DNA of 64,000 nucleotides from Plantago ovata (GCA_028274465.1 CM051456.1:63474753-63538752); one strand, 5' to 3'; shown: positions 43,768 through 55,581, counted from the first letter of the stretch. Notes: generated by a model not told the origin, from the letters alone. Numbers and translations are program-made.

Positions 43768-45021
43768 AGATGAACGGGAATTTGTCAGATTCTAATTCAG
43801 CAAATAATATTTGTTATTTAGCCAAAGGCAATCCACAACTACAACGAAAACCGTAGTGTAGTAGCAGAATGAGTCGAGTGTCGTTCTCTCAGGACTATAA
43901 CTAGCTTTATCTATTTAACAAGATAATATAAAACAGCAGACAGATAACAATAGGGGGTTTCTAGCAGATAATGGAGATTGGTGATAGTATGGTCCTTCTT
44001 AGCATAATGGGTCGATAATCATGCATAAATTCCTCGGTCTTGCATAGAGATCTTTGAATCAATCTAGTGTCCTGTTGCAAGTATTAAGCACTACGAAGAT
44101 AATCTGGTCTAACTAGTCAATCACGGTTGTCCTAATGTGTTCCGTAATTATTCAACACTACGAAGATAATTGCTCTGATGGTCGACTAGTGTCCAATTGT
44201 GCATAATGATCAATACAACATACGAGAATTTTGGTTACAACTGATTAACGAAATAAAGCAATGACACGGAGTATAATGCGCGATATAGCCATTAGCATGA
44301 TTATCTTCCCTCGCTAAGAATTCACATACTACCACCAATGATAAGCTTAGCTACTCATAATAAGCATGCAATCAACAGATATCATAGAAGAAAACATGTT
44401 GAAAGAATATAAAATAAGTAGAATAAAACTTGTAAGATACAAAGTTACTGAAGGTTGTCAATCTCCGGATGATTGCGGTCCTACGAGCTCCAAACTGCTA
44501 TGAAAAAGTATCCCCTAAGCTACGGAACTCCCAGGACAGGCCCCGGGAAGTTCCTACCTAAAACTATAGAGAGAGGTGAGAAAGTAGGCTTGGAAAGATA
44601 TGATTTTCGGAGAAAAACTGAGCTCTATATATAGGCCCCGAAATTTCTCTGGGGCGGTTCGCCCCCCGGCTTTTTCGCGGAATTCCGCATTTTTCGACGC
44701 GGATTTGGATTTCTTCACCTTTTCGGACTCGGTTTTAGACTTCTAATGGCCTTCTAACCTCCAGATTCGACCCCTAGACTCCAAATCCTATCCGGAAACC
44801 TTCAGATACTCCAAATAGGCTTCTGGAACACCAATTCCTTGTCAACTTTAATATATTTGCCTAGAAATCCCCGAATTTCAACCAAAACCTGTAAAATAAA
44901 ATCTAAAGGGAAACGTGACACTATTCTAATAAAATGTACTAAAATATAGCTAAATTAACATAGAGGATAGCTAAAATAGGTGAAAAAGACTCGAATGAAA
45001 GTGTAAAATACACATTCATCA
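43768..45021 (-). repeat. E3 5' LTR (1254 bp)
   Basis: Ends AGATGAA and TTCATCA; the first T of the usual TGATGAA is A here, so the internal edge is mutated. TATA at 44626-44633 with a single GC-rich inverted motif (44651-44667) upstream on minus, against two in E1 and E2 and four in E4. Confidence 0.88.
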
Positions 45022-45191
45022 CATGTATCAAATTTGTAAATGTTAAGAATTTTGTTTACTCATAAATTTGAGTAAGTATAGTAAAACGGTGAATTTTACT
45101 ATAAAATATGAAAGGTAGGTTTTCATGTCAAATAAACAAAAATGCAGTCAGACCAATACATGATTTGGTAAGCTACAATTCGTATAAATAG
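45022..45191. other. Flank between E3 and the hAT element
   Basis: Starts with the E3 duplication CATGT and ends with the hAT duplication ATAAATAG. AT-rich. No gene. Confidence 0.55.
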
Positions 45192-47119
45192 TAGGGCTGT
45201 GCATGGTGCGGATCGGATCAAATCCGATCCGAATTTCAGATTAATCCGATCCGAAAATGCTGGATTTGGTCGATCCGAAATCCGATCCAAAATTTCGGAT
45301 CGGATTTCGGATTAATCCGAAAATAATCGGTTCGGTTCGGATTAATCCGTATTAATCCAAAGATTATTAAAAAAAAAAAAAATAGCTAACACTTGAAACT
45401 CTACAGTTAATAGAAATCCCAAGACTTCACCAAATCAAATTGAATCTATGTGAATGTACAGGAAGTCACGAACAAGATCAAAATTCAAAAGGATTTATAC
45501 ACAGACAAACTTCATTCAACATGAATACAACTCAACTTTCAGCACAAATCGAAATCGTCTTTCAAACTTCCAGTTCCAAGTAACAAGTTCAAAGTTATTA
45601 CATCGATCAAATTGAAAAGACAAAACAATACTTCAAGTTCTAACCATTACAAAACATAATATTAGCTTCCAAAAACTTCGATAAGTGCAGAGTCCTGATT
45701 CCGTGATTCTTGAACTTGAATAGTGAACACATGAACATAATTATTAAACAAGCATGGAGTCATGGACAGATTCTTCAAATAAAAAGGATTAGTAAACATG
45801 GAGACAAATCTGGAATAATACATGGAAACTGAGTACTTAAATGAAATTACAATTCTCGCATTAAATGAAATGAGGGGATCATCCTAATCATTCATTGCCA
45901 TAAAATATTATAGCTTCTACATATCTGACTATCCTCAATTCGTTTTCATTTTTCAATTTATGTACTGCTACATCCTACAATGCTTCATATAATATGAACT
46001 GATGCAAGTTTTGTTTAGTGTTAGTCCTCTGATCATCATCAATATGCACTGATAAATTTTATAATTGCATAAGGTGTTTACTACTAATATCTAGGTTAGG
46101 TCGAAAATCAAATGCTCTGTATATGGTATAAGACTATAAGTTATCTTTTGCTCTAAATAAACTAGTGGTAATATTACTCACCTGGTCAACTACTTGCTAG
46201 ACAATTGCTAACTAAAAAATAAATAAATAAATAAATAAAAATTGCTAACTAATATATTCTGGCCAGTTGTTGGTTTAACTAATATGTATGCATTACAGTT
46301 CCTCTGTTCAATGTCTCGTGCACTAGGGGCATCAGTATCACATCAGTTCTCCATCTTAAGTTCTTAAGAGACAGACGAATAACATAGAAACAGACAGACG
46401 ATTCAGAGTTCAGACACGCATAGTAAGTATAACCTGAATCAGAAAAACACAAGTCAATCATCAGTATTAACATACAGGCGAGTGAGACGACCAGCAGAGG
46501 ATTAAACTTCAGTATTAATATATATACCAACACCCAACATAGAAGTAAACTCAGAGATGTAGTAAAAAGGGAGTCAATGGAATGAACACTTACCCGACAA
46601 TGGCCGGAGAGACGACCTGAACTTCAATTGACAACGAAAGAAGTAAGAAACTTAGTAATTCAATCGATTCAGACAATAAATAACCCGAGCAATTGAGAAC
46701 GAAAGAAGTAAGAAACTTAGTAATTCAGTCGAAATCAATGACTTACCACTTTGAATTTGTGAAATCGGCAGATTAGGAAGCCTGGAAGATGAATTGATGA
46801 TGTCTAGGTTAGCGTGGATGAGAAAGTATGAGGCAAAAAGGGAAAACGGGAGAAGGGAGGCGGAAATGAGGGGTTAGGGTTTCTCAGAAGGTATTTATAT
46901 AAGGTGGGTAATTTATTTAAAAAAAAAATTTAATAATTACTTGATCGGATCGGATTAATCCGATAATCCGCGGATTTTAATCCGATCCGATCCGAAAACC
47001 GAAAATGGCAAATCTAGTGATCCGCAATCCGAACCGAAACTACCGGATCGGATTGGTTCGGATCGGTTTTGCGGATTTTCGGATCGGTTTTTCGATTTCG
47101 GTTTTTATGCACAGCCCTA
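45192..47119. mobile_element. Non-autonomous hAT-type DNA transposon (1928 bp)
   Basis: Perfect 13-bp terminal inverted repeats TAGGGCTGTGCAT, flanked by a perfect 8-bp duplication ATAAATAG (45184-45191 and 47120-47127), the hAT target size. Both subterminal regions (about 45200-45365 and 46935-47100) are packed with GGATCGGAT and CCGATCCG words. No transposase domain was found. The interior holds a short (AAAT)n run at about 46212-46245, a near-exact 35-base duplication 64 bases apart at 46633 and 46697, and a region on minus that could be an old 5' UTR with a donor-like GTAAGTC. Confidence 0.9.
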
Positions 47120-47264
47120 ATAAATAGACAATGATAGTCTGGAAAATCAGAAATTAGAAACGGAACAGATCTCTCTCTCGGTCAATCTTCAACCGCGTCC
47201 ATATCGGCTTCGATTAAGATCTCATCATCATCAAAGGTCTCTCAAAATTTGATCTCAAACGCCA

Positions 47265-47390
47265 CGTACCAATGAAGATTCCGGTGAGAACAGAGTCCAT
47301 AACTGAAGCCGAAACTGTTTTTTGTCCAGCTTATCGAGGATGAGCTCGAGAAATTCAATGCCTTCTACATTGAGTAGGATGAGGAGTATA
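47265..47390 (+). pseudogene. SPX-domain gene fragment
   Basis: One frame reads FVQLIEDELEKFNAFYIE, then a stop, then DEEY. This fits the stretch of plant SPX proteins before EEEYIIR (established family pattern, recalled). Upstream codons ITEAET need a one-base shift to join it. The fragment ends where a B-like LTR terminus starts at 47391. SPX proteins sense inositol pyrophosphates in phosphate homeostasis. Only about 26 residues are recognisable, so a chance match is possible but unlikely. Confidence 0.45.
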
Positions 47391-47472
47391 TGTAAGAAAA
47401 TATGGTTAGTTACCCCTAGGGTTAAACAGTGGAATTTTAAAATTTTCTTAACATGCATACTAATTGATTATT
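47391..47472 (-). repeat. Terminal fragment of a copia B-like LTR
   Basis: TGTAAGAAAATATGG followed by TTACCCCTAGGGT and TTTTCTTAACAT matches, with substitutions and small gaps, the reverse complement of the last 85 or so bases of the copia B LTR (10584-10668). The match fades after AATTGATTA. A diverged, truncated relic. Confidence 0.7.
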
Positions 47473-47879
47473 GGGAATATGATATTTACATCCCGTCTTA
47501 GAAGGTCCAATTACGTTTCTTCCCTCCTTAGTAATTCAATTACATATAAACTAAATTTTACTGTAGCGTTGACTTTTCCCACTCTAACACATGGAAAGTA
47601 CTTAATTGCTCTCCTTCCAATATTTGATTTTGAGAGGAACCAAACAACTACAATTTTTTACCTTCTTTTTCATTTAAATTTTTCCCTTCTTCTCCATACA
47701 ATTTTTACCTTCTTCTTCTTTTAAAAAACAAATAATACAAAAAACATAAAAATGAAAAATAATAAATAAAAACAAATGTTGTAGACGGATTAGAATTGAG
47801 TTATGATCACGCCAAATTAATTAAGAGATTAAGTGAAGTACCGACAATATTGATGAACAATTGTTTTTGAGTGAGTCTC
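47473..47879. other. AT-rich spacer before the Mutator-like element
   Basis: No gene, repeat or element end is recognised. Confidence 0.5.
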
Positions 47880-48389
47880 ATGAGAGACCATGCTTAACAA
47901 GAGACTCTAGAGACCAATTTACCAAAATTATAAATCAACCCCAATACAACTACTACCTTCTAAAACAACCACAACCCAACTAAAAAGCTAGAAACCGGGT
48001 AAAAGAACGGGTTATAAAATATGGATCCTATATATACCATATATTAACACAAACAGAAACAACACGGCTCATTCATCATCATCGCGATTCTTCTGTAGTG
48101 AGAGAAAACAGAATCCTAGAGAGAGAAAGCACCACCAAGCGCCGATCAGCCGCCGAATCACCACCAATCAGCGTCGTTCCGCCGCCGAATCACCACCAAT
48201 CAACTACGTAGCTTCTGTACAGGTCACGTTCATCGTTCTCATTGTTAAAAAAACTCATACATACATGATTCATCCATACGCTCATCGTTCTCATTGTTTG
48301 TGGTTGCAAGATGCTTAAAACTGATAGATCGGAGTATGTAGAATTCAATTATGTTAGCTTTATACCTGATTTGTTGTATTTGTTGTTAG
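47880..48389 (+). other. Putative MULE terminus and transposase 5' region
   Basis: Repeated GAGAC and GTCTC words at 47880-47930, then AT-rich sequence, then a GA-rich untranslated stretch with two copies of GCCGCCGAATCACCACCAAT (about 48140-48200). A TATATATA-like word near 48030 is a plausible promoter. Confidence 0.45.
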
Positions 48390-51300
48390 ATGTTTGATTG
48401 TGCAACAAATCGTGAAGAACGTGTTGCTGGGGATAGTGAACCTGTTGTTGGGGATGATGAACATGTTCCTGATGCTTCAATTCATGTTACCACCATTGTT
48501 GCAACCACAACGACCTCAAAAACAGGTATATAGGTTGATTTATGTTGCTGTTAAATGTTTTCCATGTTCTGGCAACATTTATCTATGTTTTATATCATTC
48601 ATATGGTCTGTTCCACGCAATACCTTCCATGTTCTTAGTGCTCTATGTTTTCATCCATATTGCCTAACAGTAGAACATGCCATGTTCTAAATCTGTATGC
48701 CATGTTCTCAATGTGTATGCCATGCTCTATTTTAGACCAATATGATAATAAAAAAATTCATGATGAAATAACTTGAAAAAGTATATTCTATGTTTTAATA
48801 AGTATTAACTATGTTCCATGCAATACCTCCCATGTTCTTAGTGCTCTATGTTTTCAGCAATATTGCCTATGTTCACAGTAGAACATGCCATGTTCTAAAC
48901 ATGTATGCCATGTTCTCAATGTGTATGCCATGCTCTGTTTTAGACCAATATGATAATACAAAAATTCATGATGAAATAACCTGCAAAAGTATATTCTATG
49001 TTTTAATAAGTATTAGTTATGTTCCACGCAATACCTCTCATGTTCTTAGTGCTCTATGTTTTCATCCATATTGCCTATGTTCACAGTAGAACATGCCTTG
49101 TTCTAAATCTGTATGCCATGTTCTCAATGTGTATGCCATGCTCTGTTTTAGACCAATATGATAATACAAAAATTCATGATGAAATAACCTGCAAAGGTAT
49201 ATTCTATGTTTTAATAAGTATTAGCCATGTTCCATGCATTATATCCCATGTTCTTAGTGCTCTATGTTTCCAGCCATATTGCCTATGTTCACAGAAGAAC
49301 ATGCCATGTTCTAAACTCTTTATGCTATGTTCACCAACATACAGATGCAAGTAATCTTAGTGACGATTTTGACGTTCGTGGAAGTTTGAAAGGCATCACA
49401 TGAACTTTTGATGACTTACATGACCTGTACAAAAGACATGCTAAAATCGTAGGATTCTCTTTCAAGAAGGCGTCACCTCGTCGTGGAAATGATGGCGAAA
49501 TTCGACAAAAGTACTTTCTGTGTAGTTGTGCTGGACTCCCAAAAATTGAATAAAGCCCAATGCTCACACCATCCCCTGCAGTGAATGAAGAAGGTGAAAA
49601 ATAAAAAAAGGCGAAGGCAAAAACTATTATGAAGAAAGATTGCAAAGCACAAATGAGGATCAAGTACTTTTATGACATCAGTAAGTATGTGGTTGACACA
49701 CATATAACTGATCACACCCATAACCTGACAAGACCCCAATGGAGCCGCTATCACAGATCTGAACGGAAAATTTCAGGTCAAAAAAGAACTTTCAATGTTT
49801 TTGAATATATTGTCTATGTTCTGTTCTTAATATGTCATGTTCTTAATCCATATGTATATTGACTTACAGATGAGAAGGTAGAGATGTTGGAGATAATGGA
49901 AAGAGCTATGCTGAGACCTACAGATGCATTCAACTATATGGTAGAGGTCGCTGGTGGACAAGAGAACGTTGGAAACATCAAACGAGACCATATCAACTAC
50001 ATAACACGATATAGAACAAATAAAATGGGTGGTGCAGATGCTCAGAATATGTTGGATATGCTAAAGCAAAGACAAGAAGAGGATCCCCAATTTTATTACA
50101 CACAAAAGTTGGATGAAAAAGGCAGATTATGGGCCTATACTGGAGAGACTGTATGATGCTGGTAATCTATATGTTTTATGCAATATTATCTATGTTCGAA
50201 GTAATATTTTCTATGTTTTATACAATATTCACTGTAAATCTGCTTGATATGCCGTGCTATTCATGTGAATGATATAATCTTTGCCTAATCCATTAAAAAT
50301 TGATCTCTGAAGGATGATTATGAACTTTATGGCGATGTAATGATATTCGACACTACCTTCAGAACAAACAAATATGGCTTAATTTGTGCACATTTTGTGG
50401 GCGTAAATAACGATTGGAACAATGTGATGTTCGCATGCGCTTTCATTGCAAATGAGAGTGCCGAATCATTTATCTGGCTTATGGAAGAGTTCTTGAAGTC
50501 AATGGGGAATAAGAAGCCAGTTACAAAATTCACTGATCAAGATAAAGCTATATTCAATGCTATTCTGCAGGTATTTATGTTGTCTGTAATATTTCTAATG
50601 TTCTAAGTAAGATCGACCATGTTGTAGTTAGTATATATTACATGTTCTAAATCTCCATGTTCACAGTAATACTGCCCATGTTCTAAGAAATATATGTCAT
50701 CTTCTCAACTACGCAGGTGTTTGGTGATGAAACAAGACACAGACTGTGTTTGTGGCATCTCTACCAAAATGCCATAAGTAATGTTGCAAGGCTAAGGCAT
50801 GATAGCACTTTCAATGATGCTTTCACTTTGTGCTTATATGGATTCTCCAATGAGGAAGAATTTGAAGAATATTGGGCTGGAATGGTCGATATCTATGATC
50901 TTCAGGATGAGAAATGGTTCAAAAAAAATTGTACAAATTCAAGGAAAAGTGGTCCCCTGCACTAAGAAAGACATTCTTCTCAGCCAGCATCCTATCTTCA
51001 CAACGAAGTGAGAGTACAAACAACTCAATTTCATTCAAGTCCAACAAAACCACATCTCTGACGCAATTCAAGAACTCCTATCAGTCACCAAAAATATATG
51101 TGCGTTCTGGCTTAGTCAAACATGCTGTAGAGGTAAATAATTTTCAATATACTGCAACATGGGTAATAATATTTTTAGAAACATGGGTAGTATTTCCAGA
51201 AACATGGTCGTTTTTACATAAACATGGGTAGTATATATTTAATTGATGTTCTTAAATTATATCTTCAGGTGTATACACTAAAATTTTTCAAGTATTTTCA

Positions 51301-52074
51301 AAAGGAGTTCAGTAGATCATTTGAAACAAATGCTACATTATCTATGGACTTGGGTGACATACAAAGAAGACGATTTAGACGATGTTGCAACTGTAATGTT
51401 CATAAACCACCCAACATGCCACATTGAAATCAGTTGTGGATGTAGGCACTTTGAAGAGGTTGGATGGCTTTGCAAGCACTGCCTCCGTATCTTGGATAAG
51501 CATGATATTAAACGGATTCCTGATGATTACATCATCCAACGTTGCACAAAAACATTGAAAGAGAAAGTCTGGGACCGAGTATTTCGTAGAAAAAACACAA
51601 ATGTTAATGCAGAGGTAAAACTCTATTTTCTGCATTAGTCCATGTTTCTGGAAATATTGTCTATGTTTTTAAAAAATATGTCCATGTTCTTAAAAATGCG
51701 GCAGGAATGTATTGCTTGGAGACAAAAAATGAACAGGAGGTACACAGAAATGACATTGAAGTCAGAAGGGAACCAGGAAGCGAAGAAGATTTTTGAAGAT
51801 GGATACAAACGCGACATGGAGGCCATACTAAGTATTATAAATACAATAAATTCCCAAAACGACCACACGAACAAGCACCCGACAGCCCCAACACTACAAC
51901 TGCATCGACTAGTGTTGCATCAACTACTACAGACCACCTATTGTTGTAGACCCACAGATTGCAACCACGAAGGGGAGGAAGAAAGAAAGATTCAAGAACA
52001 AATTTGAAAGGAAAGGGAAGAAACCCAAAACAACCGAGTTTGTGGCACCACCTCCAGACAAATATTTTTTGTGA
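48390..52074 (+). pseudogene. MULE transposase gene, FAR1-related, seven exons, degenerate
   Basis: Exons inferred from frame and GT-AG sites: 48390-48525, 49345-49776, 49870-50150, 50313-50570, 50717-51132, 51269-51614 and about 51705-52074. Exon 2 is a FAR1-type DNA-binding region (GFSFKKASPRRG, YFLCSCAG, KDCKAQMRI, THITDHTHNL) with three in-frame stops. Exons 3-5 are the MULE DDE domain: MIFDTTFRTNKYGLICAHFV, KFTDQDKAIFNAIL, RLCLWHLYQN. Exon 6 has a SWIM zinc finger (CGCRHFEEVGWLCKHCLRIL). Frameshifts lie at an A8 run (50921-50928), near 51360 and in exon 7. The end is basic, with KGRKKERFKNKF. Not functional as read. Confidence 0.82.
48560..49330 (+). repeat. About 206-bp tandem array in MULE intron 1
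   Basis: The word TTCCACGCAAT or TTCCATGCA starts units at 48611, 48814, 49022 and 49230 (spacings 203, 208, 208). Each unit has many CATGTTCT and CTATGTTT words plus AGTAGAACATGCCATGTTCT. A fifth copy lies at about 52170-52440, after the transposase stop. Confidence 0.85.
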
Positions 52075-52975
52075 TTATCGCATCGAGTTTATTTTATTTG
52101 TTGAATATCATATTGACATGTTTTTGACAATGATGTCTAGTTTTTACTTGGAACTTGATTTCTGATGTTGTTAAAAGTTTTCCATGTTCTGGCAAAATTT
52201 GTCTATGTTTTATATCATTTCATATGCTTTGTTCTCACAAAACAATCATGATGTAAACATGGAAAAGTATATTCTATGTTTTAAGAAGTATTCACTATGT
52301 TCCACGCAATAACTTCAATGTCCTTAATACTCTATGTTTTCAGACATATTGCCTATGTTCACAGTAGAACATGCCATGTTCTAAACCTGCATGCCATGTC
52401 CTAAATCATATTTGTCTATGTTTTAGACCGATATGATAATACAAAAATTCATAGGAAAAAATATACATGTTCCAAGTAAAAACATAGAGTATACTCTCAG
52501 TAACATGGGCAATATACATGAGAACATAGAGAAATATGTTCTGAAAGATGGAAATAAATAAAAGTACAAAGCACTTCTATGCATGGGAAAAAAAAAAGAA
52601 TAACATAGCCTATATGTAAAGAAACATGGTACATATATATGAAAGAACATAAGATAACACTTTAAAAAGCATGCAACATATATGGGATAACATAGAAAAA
52701 TAATTCCAGAAACATGGAATATATATGGGATAACATGGACAATAATTCCGGAAACATAGAATCATCAGAATATTACATTCACCACCAACAATATCCACAA
52801 TTCCTACAACAATTTTCAGAATCAGTAATATTTCCACAATTCCAAAATTTTAAAGCTAACTACAACAAATGATATTCTACAATTCCAGAATCAGTTATTT
52901 GCCCTCGATTGAACGAATTACTCATCTGTCATTTGAAGATGACCGTCATTTGAACTGTCATCACCTTCTGCCTCA
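52075..52975. other. Region between the two convergent MULE genes
   Basis: 52170-52440 is a copy of the intron-1 repeat unit. From about 52440 to 52770 the same ATGTT words occur mainly on the minus strand (seen as AACATAG or AACATGG). The rest, to the peptidase stop, is AT-rich 3' UTR of the minus gene. Confidence 0.65.
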
Positions 52976-54766
52976 TTAGCCACTTTCTCTCATATTTTCA
53001 GCCTCAACTTTCGACAGTTCTATCGATGCTTCAAGATGTTTTGCCTCTTCAGCCTCTAAAGCTAACCTTTGTAGTCTCTTCTCCTCTCGTATCTTCTCAT
53101 ATTTTTCCACTAATTCTTTCCTAACAACATCATAAACCTTCATCAACTCAGAATTCAGCAGTCGTGGATTTACACCTCTATACAAAATGAAATCCTTCGT
53201 CTTAACAAACTTGTCCACTTTTTTCCGCAAAGCTGAACGACACTCGTTTAAATCACTCAAACAAAGTGAGGCAACAATCTCGGCTCTAAAAACGCGCCTT
53301 GCAGCAGGCTAAAATAACAAAAAACACAAACAAAACGCTAAGTTAGAACATAGGTATACCTATGGCTTAAAATATTGACAAACATCTTAGACGAATAAAA
53401 ATTACTTTAAAATTACAATCAAACTTCTGCCCATAAAACATCTGCATGTGTTTCATCAAATACACACCACAATCATTTGTATCTTTTTCGGTCTTGATCC
53501 AAGAAAATGCAATTTTCTCAAGCTCAAACTCCTTGACCGATTCACCATCAGGGCGATAGTTATTCTTCGTAAGGAAGATGTTGAAATGATCACGCTAAAA
53601 AAAAAAAAAAGAAACTCAATATATATGTTCAAACATATTCTCAATCTGTATCATATATGTAAAAAAATAATACTCTATGTTTTATATAATATAACCTATG
53701 TTTTACATTCCATGTTCTTACTACTGTATCTTTTCAAGCATATTGCCGATGTTTACACTAGAAACTGCTATGTTTTTCAATCTGTGTGCTATGTTCACTG
53801 ATGTAATTAGAATACATGGCATATATTCTTAGTAACATAGGTGGTATTACATACAACATGGGAATTATTCTAAACAAAGACAGGAAAAGAAGAAAAAAAA
53901 ACATACCAAGGCACCAAAGAAAGCGTTGACCCACTCTTCCGAAGTCTCCCTATTGTCAAGATACTGAATCTTCTTCTTCTCCATATTGACTACATACATA
54001 GCAAGTGTAGTGATCCTCAAACACCAATGGGAAAAAGAACTACAAACAACAAAAAAAATAAAAAACCAAATTAAAGAGTAGCAAGAACTATTATGATCTT
54101 AGAAATAATAACAAATATAAACAACAAATATACCATCTTGACAGTCTTCAAGTCAATTAATTTTCTCCCGGGGACTACCTTCAAGGCATATGCCAACGTT
54201 GATTGAAAATCAACAACAAACTTCTCATGGCCCATTTCCTTGTACAATTTTACTGCTTCATTATCAAATATCTTAGCTAGCATTGCCCATGGACTCTGCA
54301 CATACAAAAATAACATAAAAAAACATTGCACAATATAAAAAAGAGTAGAAAATAATACAAACAAATTCAAAAGAAAAAAATACGAACAGAAATACTGGTA
54401 GTGAACCACAGACGCTGAGTCTCCCCATCATTCCTGGTAAGCCCCTCACTATAATTCAAATTCGTAACCCAGCAATCAACAACAGAATTCAGAATCTTCG
54501 TCTGATAGCACATTGTGCGTATCTCCTCCGCAGAAATCCAAAATGTCCTCGAAAACTTCACGAAATGTTCATACCCATCATACATGTTCATATAAACAGA
54601 GTATAAGAACAAAAAACACATAAAAGAAAGAGAGAACACATAAAAAAATAGAAAGAAAGAAAGAAAGAACGCAAAGTAACCTCGAATTCTCAGACATGAA
54701 AAATACATAATCCGCAACTTGTTTCCTTAATGTCCTCATGTCCTTTACATACTTGACCATATTCCT
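52976..54766 (-). pseudogene. Ulp1/C48-like cysteine peptidase gene, truncated by Tat2
   Basis: Minus-strand exons inferred: 54766-54681 (cut at its 5' end), about 54565-54392, 54295-54134, 54039-53907, 53594-53406 and 53308-52976. The fold begins at WISAEEIRTMCYQTKILNSV. The catalytic His and Asp regions are SHWCLRITTLAMYVVN and KKIQYLDN, and the catalytic Cys is in TNDCGVYLMKHMQ. The Gln usually six residues before the Cys is Glu here. The C-terminus is an acidic coiled coil (EKYEKIREEKRLQRLALEAE) ending at 52976. Exons have good GT-AG sites and no internal stop, so it is better preserved than the transposase. Family role: removal of SUMO; the target here is unknown. Confidence 0.7.
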
Positions 54767-55581
54767 TGTTGAAGGGTAATTCGTACTTCTTCTTAAGTTC
54801 GCAGTAGATCGTCACAATACAATATTCAGTTCTTCTTCATGTAGTCTTCCTCTTAAGATCATAGGAATCCTTCATGTAGTTTCCTCGTACCTAAAAGAGA
54901 CTGGAATGGGGGGTTAGTACCTCGTGCCCGGTTTGTCGAGGATCAAACCGGAGGGACGACTTTATGTGTAGGGAGTTGTAGGGCTTCCCAAGTAAGAGTA
55001 GTAATGTGGTAGGTGAGTGGTGGGTGAGAGCTATGAATGCTTGCCTAGCGGATAATGAATGAGTACTTTATATACTCGTAGTATTTTAATGTCACTTCAT
55101 GTAGGATCGTGACAAGTGTTCGGCCGAGATTGAAGCCTCCTTTGACCCAAGCCCATTAAGGAGGTCCATGGGCTTTGGCTCAAACATCTTAACTAGGGCT
55201 GTGAGGGCAATATTGACTTTTTGGGTCCCATGGAGTAATCCGGAAGACGGGTCCCACAGGGAGCGACCATGGGTTGTCGCCCTTGGTCCTCGTGCCTTCC
55301 TCTTATGTCCGTGGTCCGAGTAGTGCTCTGCCTAATCTCTTTTTTAGAGCGTCACCTTGACGTAAGGTCCTCCTCGAGCCCAACAGCTGCGTTGTCCTTG
55401 CAGTGAGCTTATCTTGAGGGTTGGCTTCTTAATGATGGTCGGACCGTATGTTGGTCGAGCCACACCTTAGTGAGATATTTCGGTGTGGTCGCGCCCTTTG
55501 AGGGACGGCCCTTGATGCTTTGTCGCGCTCTTAGACCGCTCCAGTTCGTACATGCGGACTGGACATATTTTAACACCAACA
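54767..55581 (-). repeat. Tat2 3' LTR (815 bp)
   Basis: On minus it starts TGTTGGTGTTAAAATATGTC and ends CCTTCAACA. It is diverged from the Tat1 LTR but alignable at both ends. TATATAAAG on minus near 55070-55078 is the likely core promoter. It lacks the 66-bp repeats. Confidence 0.78.

Larger units (their letters stand above)
39682..45021 (-). mobile_element. E3: gypsy-type element with gag-protease only, minus strand
   Basis: Bounded by a perfect 5-bp duplication CATGT (39677-39681 and 45022-45026), proving a single insertion event. On minus: 5' LTR, tRNA-Asp primer site, a gag-protease gene, noncoding 3' region shared with E1 and E2, and a 3' LTR that has lost about 1 kb. RT, RNase H and integrase are absent. 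This is the layout described for plant TR-GAG-type non-autonomous elements, here with a protease as well. Confidence 0.92.
47880..54766. mobile_element. Mutator-like element with FAR1-type transposase and C48 peptidase gene
   Basis: Two convergent intron-containing genes with shared repetitive intron sequence: a MULE transposase on plus and a Ulp1/C48-like peptidase on minus. The left end is probably near 47880-47930, where GAGTGAGTCTCATGAGAGACC and AGAGACTCTAGAGACC lie, but no partner inverted repeat is visible to prove it. The Tat2 LTR cuts it at 54767; the rest should lie beyond the window. MULEs carrying Ulp1-like genes are known in plants (KI-MULEs). Confidence 0.7.

Noticed and set aside
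47464..47724. 86-codon ORF in the spacer right of the SPX scrap
   Set aside because: AT-rich, hydrophobic and Phe-rich, without motif or copy elsewhere.
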